DNA from: a bacterium
GTDB lineage: Bacteria > Desulfobacterota > Binatia > DP-6
Direction: 5' to 3'
DNA length: 64,000 nt
NCBI GenBank assembly: GCA_026129405.1
Contig: JAHCID010000001.1
Location: 1 to 64,000, forward strand
Shown: positions 41,270 through 50,097 of the stretch, one piece after another
Layout: every line of letters begins with the position of its first letter
How positions within the stretch are numbered: the first letter of the stretch is position 1
The notes under the pieces: generated by a model
Told to the model about the DNA's origin: nothing
The model's database searches: none
The model's input: the letters and a program-made list of their open reading frames with translations, nothing else
Position numbers and translations under genes: made by a program

Positions 41270-43336
41270 ATGGGTGGCGATCCCTACGTCTACATCGCCG
41301 CCGTGGGTGCAGTGGGACTCCTGCTCGCCGCCCTGCTCCTCGTGGCGCGTCCAGACCCCCTGCGCACCGCGGTCGCGCTGGTCACGGCCAATCTCCTTGC
41401 CTGGCTCGGGGGAGAGGTGTGCGTCCTGCTGGCGCCGAACGTCGCCCAGGCCGACCTCGCCATCCGCGCCACGTACGGAGCGCTGCTGCTCCTGCCGTGG
41501 ACGGTGCACCGCCTCACCGCCCAGCTGGACGACCCGGGGGCACGCCTCCATCGCGTCGCCGCGGCCGCCACGGGGGCGGCCGCCGGCATCGGCGTCGGAC
41601 TCCTCGCCGCCACCGACCTCGTGATCGCGGGCGCGCGGTTCGAGCCGCCGCACTTCCACCGCGTCGGCGGTCCGCTCTTCGTCCCGGTGATGGCGACGAT
41701 GTTCACCGGGCTGCTCGCCGCGCTGGCGATCGCGATCCGGGCCATGCGGCGCACGACCGACCGTCTGCGCCGCATCCGCTTCCAGTACCTCCTCGCCGGG
41801 GTGGCGGCGAACGCGGCCCTCGGCCTCGTCGACCTGGCGGTGCTCCAGCCGCTCGGCTTCCGCGCCCACCGCGCGTTCCTCTTCCCGCTCGGGACGGTCC
41901 TCGCGTGCGGGGCGACGATCTACGCCGTCGCGCACACGCGCCTCCTCGATCTACCCACCGCCGCCCGTCGCAGCATCGTCGCCGTCGGCCTCCTCGGCGT
42001 GCTGCTCGTGCCCTGCCTCGGGCTCTCGCTCCTCGCCGAGCTGGCGCTGACCGGGCGCATCGAGCTGTGGCACAGCGTCGTCACCGCCGGCCTCTTCGTC
42101 ATCGCCGGCTTCGGGTTCCCCCGCCTGCGCGTCGTCGCCGAGCAGTCGCTCGAGCAGCTCTGCTTCGGCGCCCGCGCCGACGAGCGACGGCTGGTACGCG
42201 CGCTCGGCGAGGAGGTGACGACCGTGCTGAGCCTCGCGACGCTCGCCGTCGTCACGCGCACGGCGCTCGGCCGGGCGTTCGGCGACGCGGAGCCGCGGCT
42301 GTGGCTCTGGCAGGACGAGCGCCTCGGACGCCTCGATCCCGCCGGCGACGCGCCTCCCACCGACCCGCATCTGCTGGCGCTGCTCGCGGACGCCTCCGGG
42401 CCCGTCCTGCGCGCCGAGCGCTCCGCGCGCGACGCCGGCCTCCTCGAAGCCGCCCACATAGAGCTCGCCGTCCCGCTGCGCGTGAAGGGCCGCCTCGTCG
42501 GCCTGCTCGCGCTCGGCCCGCGCGGCGACGGCCGCGTCTACACCGACGACGACCTGGGCCTCGTGGCGACGGTCTCGAGCCAGGTGGCCATCGCGCTCGA
42601 GAACGCGCGGCTCTACGAGGAGCTACGGGAATCGCGCGCCGAGGTGGGGCGCGCGAGCCGTCTGTCGGCGCTCGGCATGCTCGCCGCCGGCATCGCGCAC
42701 GAGATCCGCAACCCGCTGGTCGCCGTGAAGACCTTCCTCGACCTGCTGCCGCACCGGCTGAACGACCCCGAGTTCCTCGGCACCTTCCGCGACCTGAGCC
42801 TCTGCGAGCTGCGGCGGGTCACGGATCTGATCAGCGACCTCCTGACGCTCGGCAAGTCGCCGCGCGCCGAGCGCTGTGCCGTGGCCCTCGACGTGACGCT
42901 CGAGCCGGTGCTGCGCCTGATGGAATCGACCGCGCGCAAGAGCGGGGTCGAGGTCACGCTCGCGGCCGAACGCAACCTGCCGCCGGTCTGGGGCGATCCC
43001 GACCAGCTGAAGCAGATCGTCCTCAACCTGCTGCTGAACGCCATCGAAGCGAGCCCGCGCGGCGCGGGCGTGACGCTCTCGCTCTCCGCGGCACGCGACG
43101 TCGTCGAGCTGGCCGTCGCCGACCAGGGCCCGGGGATTCCGCCCGAGCGCCTCGACGCCATCTTCCAGCCGTTCTTCACCACCAAGGAGAGCGGCACCGG
43201 GCTCGGCCTGCCGCTCGTCCACCAGATGGTCGTCGAGCACGACGGCGACATCGCGGTCGACAGCACGCCGGGACGCGGCACCGTCTTCCGCGTCCGCCTG
43301 CCCGCCGCGACGCCGCTGCGCGCGACCGGGACGTAG
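41270..43336 (+). CDS. 7TM-GAF histidine kinase 2
   Basis: 688 residues with the same order as kinase 1: N-terminal helices (~1-285), GAF (~305-445), HisKA with His477 in GIAHEIRNPLVAVKTFLDLL, HATPase with NLLLNAIEAS, DQGPGIPPE and GTGLGLPL. The kinase cores of 1 and 2 are almost identical while their sensors differ, showing a duplication with input change. Preceded by its own sigma-54 promoter, so the kinase itself is under NtrC-type control and could form a feedback loop. Confidence 0.87.
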   Translation: MGGDPYVYIAAVGAVGLLLAALLLVARPDPLRTAVALVTANLLAWLGGEVCVLLAPNVAQADLAIRATYGALLLLPWTVHRLTAQLDDPGARLHRVAAAATGAAAGIGVGLLAATDLVIAGARFEPPHFHRVGGPLFVPVMATMFTGLLAALAIAIRAMRRTTDRLRRIRFQYLLAGVAANAALGLVDLAVLQPLGFRAHRAFLFPLGTVLACGATIYAVAHTRLLDLPTAARRSIVAVGLLGVLLVPCLGLSLLAELALTGRIELWHSVVTAGLFVIAGFGFPRLRVVAEQSLEQLCFGARADERRLVRALGEEVTTVLSLATLAVVTRTALGRAFGDAEPRLWLWQDERLGRLDPAGDAPPTDPHLLALLADASGPVLRAERSARDAGLLEAAHIELAVPLRVKGRLVGLLALGPRGDGRVYTDDDLGLVATVSSQVAIALENARLYEELRESRAEVGRASRLSALGMLAAGIAHEIRNPLVAVKTFLDLLPHRLNDPEFLGTFRDLSLCELRRVTDLISDLLTLGKSPRAERCAVALDVTLEPVLRLMESTARKSGVEVTLAAERNLPPVWGDPDQLKQIVLNLLLNAIEASPRGAGVTLSLSAARDVVELAVADQGPGIPPERLDAIFQPFFTTKESGTGLGLPLVHQMVVEHDGDIAVDSTPGRGTVFRVRLPAATPLRATGT

Positions 43337-43352
43337 CGCCGCCGGCGGCGTC

Positions 43353-44759
43353 TCAGAGCTTGAGACGCCGCAGCTTCTTCATGAGGCCGCGGTAGCTCAT
43401 GCCGAGCTCCTCCGCGACCCGCGCCTTGACGCCGTTGTGGCGATCCAGCGCTTCGAGGATCTGGCGGCGCTCGAAGTCGTCGGTCTTCTGCTGGAGCATG
43501 CCCGGCGGCCGATCCGCCTCGGCGGACTCGAGCAGCTCCGTCGACAGCAGCTCCTCGCCGAGCGGGCCGCCCGGCTCGGCCAGCAGCATCGCGCGCTCGA
43601 TCTCGTTGGCCAGCTCGCGCACGTTGCCACGGAACGGGGCGCGCTGGAGGACCGCGAGGGCTTCGGGCGTCAGCTCGCCGACCGGCTTCTTCATCTGACC
43701 CGCGATCCGCCGGACGAGATGGCGCGCGATCGGCGCGATGTCCTCCGGGCGCTCGCGCAGCGGCGGGATCGTGATCGGGAAGACCTTCAGGCGGTAGTAG
43801 AGATCCTCGCGGAAGCGCCCGGCGCGCACCTCCTCGTCGAGCCGGCGATTGGTGGCCGCGACGACGCGCACGTCGACCGCGTGCGTGCGGCTGTCGCCGA
43901 TGGGACGCACCTCCCCCTCCTGGAGGACGCGCAGCAGCTTCGCCTGGAAGCCCAGCTCGGTCTCGGCGATCTCGTCGAGGAAGAGCGTGCCGCCGTCGGC
44001 GACCTCGAACAGGCCCTTGCGGTCGGCGACCGCGCCGGTGAAGGAGCCCTTGCGGTGCCCGAAGAGCTCGCTCTCGAGCAAACCCTCGGTGAGCGCGGCG
44101 CAGTTCACCGGCACGAAGAGCTCGTCGCGCCGCGGGCTGTGCGCGTGGATCGCGCGCGCGACCAGCTCCTTGCCGGTGCCCGTCTCGCCCTGCACCAGCA
44201 CCGTGCTGCGCGACGGCGCGACCTTCGCGACGAGCCCGAGGACGTCCTTCACCGCGGCGCTCACGCCGACGATCTCGGCCGCCGGCACCGCCGCCTCGCG
44301 CAGGTAGGCGTTCTCGACCGCGAGCCGCTCGTTGGCGCGGCGCAGCGCCTCGACCAGACGCGCGTTCTCGCGCGTCAGATGGAACAGCTCGATGGCCCGG
44401 AAGAGGGCCAGCCGCAGCTCGTCCGGCTCCCACGGCTTCTGCACGTAACGGAAGATGCGGCTCGCGTTCACCGCCTGCACCAGCGCCTCGACGTCGGTGT
44501 AGCCGGTGAGCACGATGCGCGTGGCGTCCGGCCGGATCGCCATCGAGCGCTCCAGGAACTCGGTGCCGCCCATGCCCGGCATGCGCTGGTCGGCGACGAT
44601 GACGGCGACGTCGGTCTCCGTCAGGACATCCAGCCCACGCGCCCCGGACTCCGCCGTGACGACCTCGAACTCGTCCCCGTAGTTGAAGCCGAAGGCCCGC
44701 AGGATGTCCGGCTCGTCGTCGACGACGAGGATCGGAAACTGGCGGTAGTCGAGCGCCAC
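43353..44759 (-). CDS. NtrC-family sigma-54 response regulator (PrsR-like)
   Basis: 468 residues: receiver with Asp57 (VIVADQRMPGMGG), AAA+ domain with Walker A GETGTGKE (191-198), the sigma-54 contact loop GSFTGA (238-243, a variant of GAFTGA), Walker B GGTLFLDEIAE, and a C-terminal Fis-type HTH (RVAEELGMSYRGLMKKLRRL). Co-transcribed with kinase 3 (9 bases between). The only bEBP in the window, it is the natural reader of the palindromes and sigma-54 promoters at 36.6, 38.9 and perhaps 41.2 kb. Confidence 0.9.
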   Translation of the reverse strand: MALDYRQFPILVVDDEPDILRAFGFNYGDEFEVVTAESGARGLDVLTETDVAVIVADQRMPGMGGTEFLERSMAIRPDATRIVLTGYTDVEALVQAVNASRIFRYVQKPWEPDELRLALFRAIELFHLTRENARLVEALRRANERLAVENAYLREAAVPAAEIVGVSAAVKDVLGLVAKVAPSRSTVLVQGETGTGKELVARAIHAHSPRRDELFVPVNCAALTEGLLESELFGHRKGSFTGAVADRKGLFEVADGGTLFLDEIAETELGFQAKLLRVLQEGEVRPIGDSRTHAVDVRVVAATNRRLDEEVRAGRFREDLYYRLKVFPITIPPLRERPEDIAPIARHLVRRIAGQMKKPVGELTPEALAVLQRAPFRGNVRELANEIERAMLLAEPGGPLGEELLSTELLESAEADRPPGMLQQKTDDFERRQILEALDRHNGVKARVAEELGMSYRGLMKKLRRLKL

Positions 44760-44768
44760 GCGCGTCGT

Positions 44769-47315
44769 CTATCGACCCGCGCTCGCGACGCTGTCAAGCG
44801 AGGCGCCCGCGGTGACGGGGAGCCGGAGCCGCACCGTGGTGCCGGCGCCCGGCGTACTCTCGATCGCGATCGTGCCGCCGTGGGCGGTGACGATGCCATG
44901 GCTGATGGCCAGGCCGAGCCCGGTGCCGGCCCCGACGTCCTTGGTGGTGAAGAAGGGCTCGAACACGCGCGCCTGCACGTCGGCCGGCATGCCCGCCCCG
45001 TCGTCGCGGATGGCGATCTCGACGGCGTCGCCGCCGGCGCGGGTCGTGATCCAGAGGTTCCCCGGCCCGGCGATGGCGTCGCAGGCGTTCGCGAGGAGAT
45101 TCATGAAGACCTGATTCATTTGCCCCGGATCGCACTCCACCGGCGGCAGCGTGCCGAGCTCGCGATGCACGACGACGCGGTCGCGCCAGCGCGACTCGAG
45201 GAGGCGCAGGCTCACCTCGAGGCCGTCGTGCAGATCGACCGCCTTGCGCTGCGCTTCGCCGAGACGCGAGAACGTGCGCAGGTCCTTCACGATCGCCGCC
45301 GTGCGCTCGGCGCCGCGCGCCATGATGCCGACGATCTCGTCGGCCTCGCCGAGGAGCTTCTGCACGTCGGGCGAGCCGGCGGCGGCGGCGCGCTCGATGC
45401 GGCGGCGCAGCGGCGACACGCTCGTCGCGATGAAGCTGACCGGGTTGTTGATCTCGTGCGCGACGCCCGCGACGAGCCGGCCGAGCGACGCCATCTTCTC
45501 CGACTGCACGAGCTGCACCTGCGCCTGCCGCAGCTCGCCGAGCGCGTGGTGCAGCTCGCGGTTCGACGTCTCCAGCTGCACGGTGCGCTCGGCGACGCGC
45601 TCCTCGAGGCTGGCGTTGAGGGCGACGAGCGCCTCGTACGAGGCGGCGTTCTGGAGCGCGATCGCCGCCTGGTTCGCCAGCGCCCGCAGGAAGCCCGCGT
45701 CGCCCGCGGTGAAGAAGAGGCCGGAGCGTTTCGGACCGACGGTCAGGACGCCGACCACCGCGCCGCGGAGCAGGAGCGGCACGGCCAGCTCGGCGCCGAG
45801 CGCCGTCAGCGCCGCCCGCACCACGTCGAGCGCCGCGGGCTCGGCGTAGCTCTCGGCCGAGTCGAAGGCGGTGAGCACGCGGCCGGCACCGAGCGCGGGC
45901 ACGAGCGCCGCGGGCACCGTCGCGTCGCCGCCGACCTCGTGCAGTCCCTCCGCCGCCGTGCCGACGAAGAGACGCGTCCCCGCGTTCGGGATCGCCCCCT
46001 GCACGCCGTCGCGCACCAGGCGTGCGATCTGCTCGCGCTGGAGCGCCGAGGCGAGCGCCCCGCCGACCCGGTCGAGCACGGCGGCGCCGTCGTACGCGGT
46101 GCGGAAGAAGACGCGGTCGACGATGCCCTGGAGCAGGCTGCGCAAGGGGTTGAACAGCAGCAGCACCGCCAGCGTGAAGGCGACGGGAAAGGCGGGCGAT
46201 CCCGTGACGTCGCCCGGCAACGCCAGGTTGAAGACGAGCACCGACCCGACGTACGCGGCGCCGACGGCGCCGGTGAGGAGCAGGTAGTACGCCCCCCGCT
46301 TCACCATCGCGTCGATCTCGAAGAGGTCGTGCTTGACGACGGCGTAGGCGAGCGCCATCGCGAACAGGAAGCCCGTGAACGCCCCGCTGTTGACGGCGAC
46401 GCTCCCCGCCGTGAGCGCCGAGGCGAGGAAGATCACGCCCGGCAACGCGAACCCCATGAGGGTCCCGAGCGTCATCACACGGATGCGCTGGCGATCGAGC
46501 TGCGAGCGGCCGCGCCAATACTCGAGGACGAGGCGCCAGCCGAAGAAGAGCGCCGCGCAGCCGAGGTAGACCATCGCGGCGTTGTGGATCAGCGTGTAGA
46601 GCGCCGGCGTGTAGAGGAAGAGCTCGTAGGGGATGAGCAGCGCCGTCCCGAGGGCGTAGAAGACCCACGCGTACGGCGCCCACGGGTGCGGGGACGGGAA
46701 GAGCAGCCCCAGGTGGAAGCCCGCGGCCGGGAACAGGGACTCGCCGACGAGGTGCAGGCGCACGAAGGTCGCGGGACCGTAGAGGTCCATCGCCGTGACC
46801 ATCCACAGCGTCGACAGCGTGCCGAACGCGAGCAACGCGCGCCCGAGCGAGGCCCGCGGACGCAACGTCCACGTGACCAGACCCGAGGCGAGGTAGACGG
46901 CGGAGTTGAGGAGATACGCGCCGAAGAGGAGGACCCAGTCGCGCGCGCCGAAGCGCTTGGTCGGCACGACGACGTCGCGGTCGGCCCCGCGCCAGCGCAC
47001 GCGATAGCGGACCGCCGTGCCGGGGGCGAGCTCGGCGACGTAGTCGTAGACGTCGGCGGTGCTCGCCACCGGCCGCCCGTCCACCGCGAGGACCTCGTTC
47101 TGATACAGCTCCTGCGGCCCGCTCCAGTCCGCCAGCCCGATCGATGCGACGACCCGATTCGGCAGCAGGAGGAAGCCCGGGAACGTGCGCCCGACCCACT
47201 CGGCACTGGTGATCGTCGTGCGGGTGGCGAGCGCGATCGCGAGCACGCCGAGGACGATGGCTGCGAGCCGAACCGTGGTCGCCGCGCGGGGCGTGGTCGG
47301 GAAGCCCTCCGCCAT
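44769..47315 (-). CDS. Histidine kinase 3 with PDZ-like sensor
   Basis: 848 residues. A first helix (AAIVLGVLAIALA), a periplasmic PDZ-like segment (YQNEVLAVDGRPVASTADVY, ~55-115), about eight helices (~125-400), GAF (~410-560), a coiled coil, HisKA with His620 in LVAGVAHEINNPVSF, and HATPase (NLLANACDAI, DDGAGMP, GTGLGLAI). The core is of a different subfamily from kinases 1 and 2. Upstream of and cotranscribed with the sigma-54 response regulator, hence its likely cognate kinase. Confidence 0.88.
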   Translation of the reverse strand: MAEGFPTTPRAATTVRLAAIVLGVLAIALATRTTITSAEWVGRTFPGFLLLPNRVVASIGLADWSGPQELYQNEVLAVDGRPVASTADVYDYVAELAPGTAVRYRVRWRGADRDVVVPTKRFGARDWVLLFGAYLLNSAVYLASGLVTWTLRPRASLGRALLAFGTLSTLWMVTAMDLYGPATFVRLHLVGESLFPAAGFHLGLLFPSPHPWAPYAWVFYALGTALLIPYELFLYTPALYTLIHNAAMVYLGCAALFFGWRLVLEYWRGRSQLDRQRIRVMTLGTLMGFALPGVIFLASALTAGSVAVNSGAFTGFLFAMALAYAVVKHDLFEIDAMVKRGAYYLLLTGAVGAAYVGSVLVFNLALPGDVTGSPAFPVAFTLAVLLLFNPLRSLLQGIVDRVFFRTAYDGAAVLDRVGGALASALQREQIARLVRDGVQGAIPNAGTRLFVGTAAEGLHEVGGDATVPAALVPALGAGRVLTAFDSAESYAEPAALDVVRAALTALGAELAVPLLLRGAVVGVLTVGPKRSGLFFTAGDAGFLRALANQAAIALQNAASYEALVALNASLEERVAERTVQLETSNRELHHALGELRQAQVQLVQSEKMASLGRLVAGVAHEINNPVSFIATSVSPLRRRIERAAAAGSPDVQKLLGEADEIVGIMARGAERTAAIVKDLRTFSRLGEAQRKAVDLHDGLEVSLRLLESRWRDRVVVHRELGTLPPVECDPGQMNQVFMNLLANACDAIAGPGNLWITTRAGGDAVEIAIRDDGAGMPADVQARVFEPFFTTKDVGAGTGLGLAISHGIVTAHGGTIAIESTPGAGTTVRLRLPVTAGASLDSVASAGR

Positions 47316-47369
47316 GGGCCAGACGGTTCCTAACCCCTCCGCCGGGCCCGGCGCCAGCGCGCCGCCGGC

Positions 47370-47397
47370 TTGCCCCGCCGCAGCACCCCGGTATAGA
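47370..47397 (+). promoter_or_regulatory. Promoter of the small basic protein gene
   Basis: TTGCCC (47370-47375), 16-base spacer, TATAGA (47392-47397), 12 bases before the ATG, so a very short leader. Confidence 0.5.
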
Positions 47398-47408
47398 GCC
47401 CCGGCACC

Positions 47409-47534
47409 ATGGCATCGGAACGTCAGCGAGAGATCCGCCGGCGGCGCAAGCGCCGCAAGGAGGCCAACCGGTTGAAGCAGCGCGAGACGGCCAAGGAGAA
47501 GCGCCGCCAGCGCGCCGCCGCCAAGAAGCCCTGA
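47409..47534 (+). CDS. 41-residue highly basic small protein
   Basis: MASERQREIRRRRKRRKEAN then RLKQRETAKEKRRQRAAAKKP. More than half of the residues are Arg or Lys; predicted to be one helix. Resembles small conserved basic proteins of unknown function in deltaproteobacteria and similar phyla, perhaps nucleic-acid or ribosome-associated. It lies in the 248-base gap between kinase 3 (divergent) and the PDZ gene (convergent) with its own promoter. Confidence 0.6.
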   Translation: MASERQREIRRRRKRRKEANRLKQRETAKEKRRQRAAAKKP

Positions 47535-47563
47535 CTCGCGGCCGACGGGACCGCCGCCCGGCC

Positions 47564-48691
47564 CTAGGTTCCCGTCCGGGCGCGCAGGGCCTCGAGCTCC
47601 TGCGCCGCCCGCTCCCAGAGGAGGATGCGCGCCCACGCCGGGCGCCACTTCCCCGACTGCTCGAGGCCCATCGGCCCGCGCGCGGGCTGGCGCGACACGG
47701 TCGCCTCGAGGAAGGCGTACTCGTCGACGATGCCGGCGGCGGGCGAGTCGCCGAAGAAGTCGACCGTGGCCCCCTCGGCCACCGGCAGCCGGCGGCTGCG
47801 GCGGTCGAGGTCCTGATCCCCCTGCATCGCGCTCCACGCCACCACGGCCGCGGCGTGGTAGCGGCCGATGCGACGCAGCTCGACGACGACGTCGGCCGGC
47901 GCCGCCTGACGGACGGCGAGCGTCTCGATCTGCCGCCGCACCTCGTCGACGGCCTCGCGATGGCTCGTGAGGTCGCGCGGCGGATCCTCGGCCGTGCCGA
48001 GGTCGGCGAGCCCGCGCACGACCGCCTCGAGCGACACCGGCACGTCGAACGGCAGGGGCGCGGGCGTCGCGATCGCAGGCGGCTTCGCCTCGGCCGCGAC
48101 CGGCGCGCCGGGGCGGTCGAGCGGCGGACCGGGACGATCGGCTTCGGGCACCGGCGGCGGTACGGGGACCGCGGCCGGAGCGGAGCCCGCCGGCGCCGGG
48201 GCCGGGACGGGTGCGGAGCCCGTGGTCGGCTCCGGGACGGGGACCGGAGCGACGCCGGGCGGAGGCACGGTCGCCGGCGGCGCCGATGCGACCTCGGCCG
48301 GCTCCGCCGGCTCGAGCGGCGGAGAGAGCAGCGTGTGCGGCAGCAACAACGGCTGATCGATGCGGCCGCGGCGGACGAGCACGAGCACCGCCATGCGCTC
48401 GTCGCGCGCGTCCTCGAGCGTGCTCGCCCACTGCGCGCACGACCGCGGCACGGTGGCGTTCACCTGGAGCAGCTCGTCGCCGACGCGGAATCCCGCGCGC
48501 GAGGCCGGCGACCCCGCGTCGACCTCGCCCACGACGAGAGTGCCCCCGCGGATCGCGAGCCCGAGTCCGAGCACGGCGCGCTCCGCGTCGCAGGCGCCGG
48601 CCGCCGCCGCGCTGCGGGCGCCGGCGCCGGCGCCGGCGAGCAGCGTCGCCGCACCGATGAGGGCCGTCAGGAGCCGCCGACCGCTCGCCAT
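47564..48691 (-). CDS. Secreted PDZ-domain protein with Pro/Ala-rich linker
   Basis: 375 residues. Signal peptide (LLTALIGAATLLAGAGAGARSAAAAG), a PDZ-like domain (ERAVLGLGLAIRGGTLVVGE, SPASRAGFRVGDELLQVN), a Pro/Ala/Val linker of about 90 residues and a C-terminal helical domain (WRPAWARILLWERAAQELEAL). It begins inside the end of coaE (25-base overlap). Likely a periplasmic scaffold or protease regulator; no catalytic triad is seen. Confidence 0.65.
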   Translation of the reverse strand: MASGRRLLTALIGAATLLAGAGAGARSAAAAGACDAERAVLGLGLAIRGGTLVVGEVDAGSPASRAGFRVGDELLQVNATVPRSCAQWASTLEDARDERMAVLVLVRRGRIDQPLLLPHTLLSPPLEPAEPAEVASAPPATVPPPGVAPVPVPEPTTGSAPVPAPAPAGSAPAAVPVPPPVPEADRPGPPLDRPGAPVAAEAKPPAIATPAPLPFDVPVSLEAVVRGLADLGTAEDPPRDLTSHREAVDEVRRQIETLAVRQAAPADVVVELRRIGRYHAAAVVAWSAMQGDQDLDRRSRRLPVAEGATVDFFGDSPAAGIVDEYAFLEATVSRQPARGPMGLEQSGKWRPAWARILLWERAAQELEALRARTGT

Positions 48692-49272
48692 GCCGCCTCC
48701 ACCTGCGCCCGCAACGCCGCGGGCGTCCCGTCGTTGTGGATCACGCGCGTCGCCCGGCGCACGCGCTCGTCGTTCGTCATCTGGGCCGCGAGCCGCTGCT
48801 CGACGTCGACCCGCGACAGCCCGCGCGACGCCGTGACGCGCGCGATCGCGGTCTCGGGCTCGACGATCACCGCCCAGACCTCGTCGAAGAACGTCCAGCC
48901 CGCCTCCATCATGATCGCCGCCTCGACGACGATGGGCGTGCGCGCCGCCTCGGCCTGCGCGGCCATCAGGCGCTCGCGGATGGCGAGGCCGATCAACGGA
49001 TGGACGAGCCCGTTCAGGCGGCGCAGCTGCGCCGGATCGGCGAAGACGGTCGTGCCGAGCCGCCGCCGATCGATCGTGCCGTCCGCAGCCACGATCTCGG
49101 ACCCGAAGGCCTCGACGACGGCACGGAAGCCGCCGGTGCCCGGCGCGTAGACGTCGTGGCCGACCTTGTCGGCGTCGATGACGTACGCGCCCAGCTCGCC
49201 CAGGATCTTCGCCGCGGTGCTCTTGCCGGCGCCGATGCCGCCGGTGAGCCCGATGACGGGCCGCGCCTGCAT
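48667..49272 (-). CDS. coaE: Dephospho-CoA kinase
   Basis: 201 residues, normal for CoaE. P-loop GLTGGIGAGKS at residues ~8-18, then ILGELGAYVIDADKVGHDVY with the conserved DAD, and HPLIGLAIRERL. Phosphorylates the 3'-hydroxyl of dephospho-CoA, the last step of CoA synthesis, in the cytoplasm. ATG 49272 is the family start. The first CoA step (pantothenate kinase) is encoded elsewhere in the window, at 61,652. Confidence 0.94.
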   Translation of the reverse strand: MQARPVIGLTGGIGAGKSTAAKILGELGAYVIDADKVGHDVYAPGTGGFRAVVEAFGSEIVAADGTIDRRRLGTTVFADPAQLRRLNGLVHPLIGLAIRERLMAAQAEAARTPIVVEAAIMMEAGWTFFDEVWAVIVEPETAIARVTASRGLSRVDVEQRLAAQMTNDERVRRATRVIHNDGTPAALRAQVEAAWRAVGGS

Positions 49273-49364
49273 GGGGGCGGGGGCTACCGGAATCGGCCCG
49301 CGAAGTCGAGGAATCGCACCGCCCGCGATGGCGCGTGCGCGGCGCGCGGCGTAGGAACCGCGGC

Positions 49365-50024
49365 GTGGAGGACGTCCGCATCCCGCTCCCCGCCGGCGCC
49401 GCGGTGTCGGGCCGCGTCGCGCGCGCCGGCGCCGGCGCGCCTGCCGTGGTGCTCGGTCACGGCGCCGGCAGCGATCTCGCGCATCCGCACCTCGTGGCGC
49501 TCCAGGAGCACCTGCCGGCACACGGGTTCGCCGTGGTCACGTACAACTTCCCCTACCGCGACGCGCGCCGCCGCTTCCCCGATCGCCGTCCCGTGCTCGA
49601 CGCGACCGCGCGCGCCCTCCTCGACTGGACGGCCGACACGCTCGCGCCGGCGTGGCTCGTCGCGGGCGGGCGCTCGATGGGCGGGCGCATCGCCTCCCAC
49701 GTCGTCGCCGGCGACGCGCGCGTCCACGGGCTCTGCTTCCTCGGCTTCCCGCTCCATCCCGCCGACGAGCCGGCGGTCGAGCGTGCCGCGCATCTGCCGG
49801 GGCTCGATCTGCCGATGCTCTTCGTGCAGGGCGAGCACGACGCGCTCGCCGAGCGCGCGCTGCTCCGCACCGTGCTGGCCGGGCTGCCGCGCGCGACGCT
49901 GCACGAGATCGCCGCCGCCGATCACTCGCTCGCGGCCGCGAAGCGCAGCGGCCGCACGCCGGCCGAGGTGACGGACGAGGTGCTGGCGGTCGTGGGCGAC
50001 TGGCTCGCCGCGCTCGCGCGCTGA
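49365..50024 (+). CDS. Alpha/beta hydrolase (KANL3/Tex30-like)
   Basis: 219 residues from GTG 49365. LGHGAGSDLAHPHL (oxyanion region), nucleophile elbow GGRSMGGRIASH, DALAERALL and AADHSLA with the catalytic His. This is the short dienelactone-type hydrolase group related to Tex30/KANL3. Substrate unknown. It is divergent from coaE and followed by a hairpin. Confidence 0.82.
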   Translation: MEDVRIPLPAGAAVSGRVARAGAGAPAVVLGHGAGSDLAHPHLVALQEHLPAHGFAVVTYNFPYRDARRRFPDRRPVLDATARALLDWTADTLAPAWLVAGGRSMGGRIASHVVAGDARVHGLCFLGFPLHPADEPAVERAAHLPGLDLPMLFVQGEHDALAERALLRTVLAGLPRATLHEIAAADHSLAAAKRSGRTPAEVTDEVLAVVGDWLAALAR

Positions 50025-50037
50025 GCCGAAACGACGG

Positions 50038-50069
50038 ACGGGGGACCGGCGCCACGGCCGGCCCCCCGT
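50038..50069 (-). terminator. Terminator hairpin of cysteine-rich protein A
   Basis: ACGGGGGACCGGC / GCCGGCCCCCCGT, one mismatch, convergent between the hydrolase and the cysteine-rich gene. Nearly the same sequence as the hairpin of copy B. Confidence 0.6.
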
Positions 50070-50097
50070 CGCATCGGGGAATGGTGTGGTGGTTGGA

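Noticed and set aside
43437-47333. Long plus-strand open frame over the response regulator and kinase 3
   Set aside because: Antisense shadow of two genes with complete motif sets.
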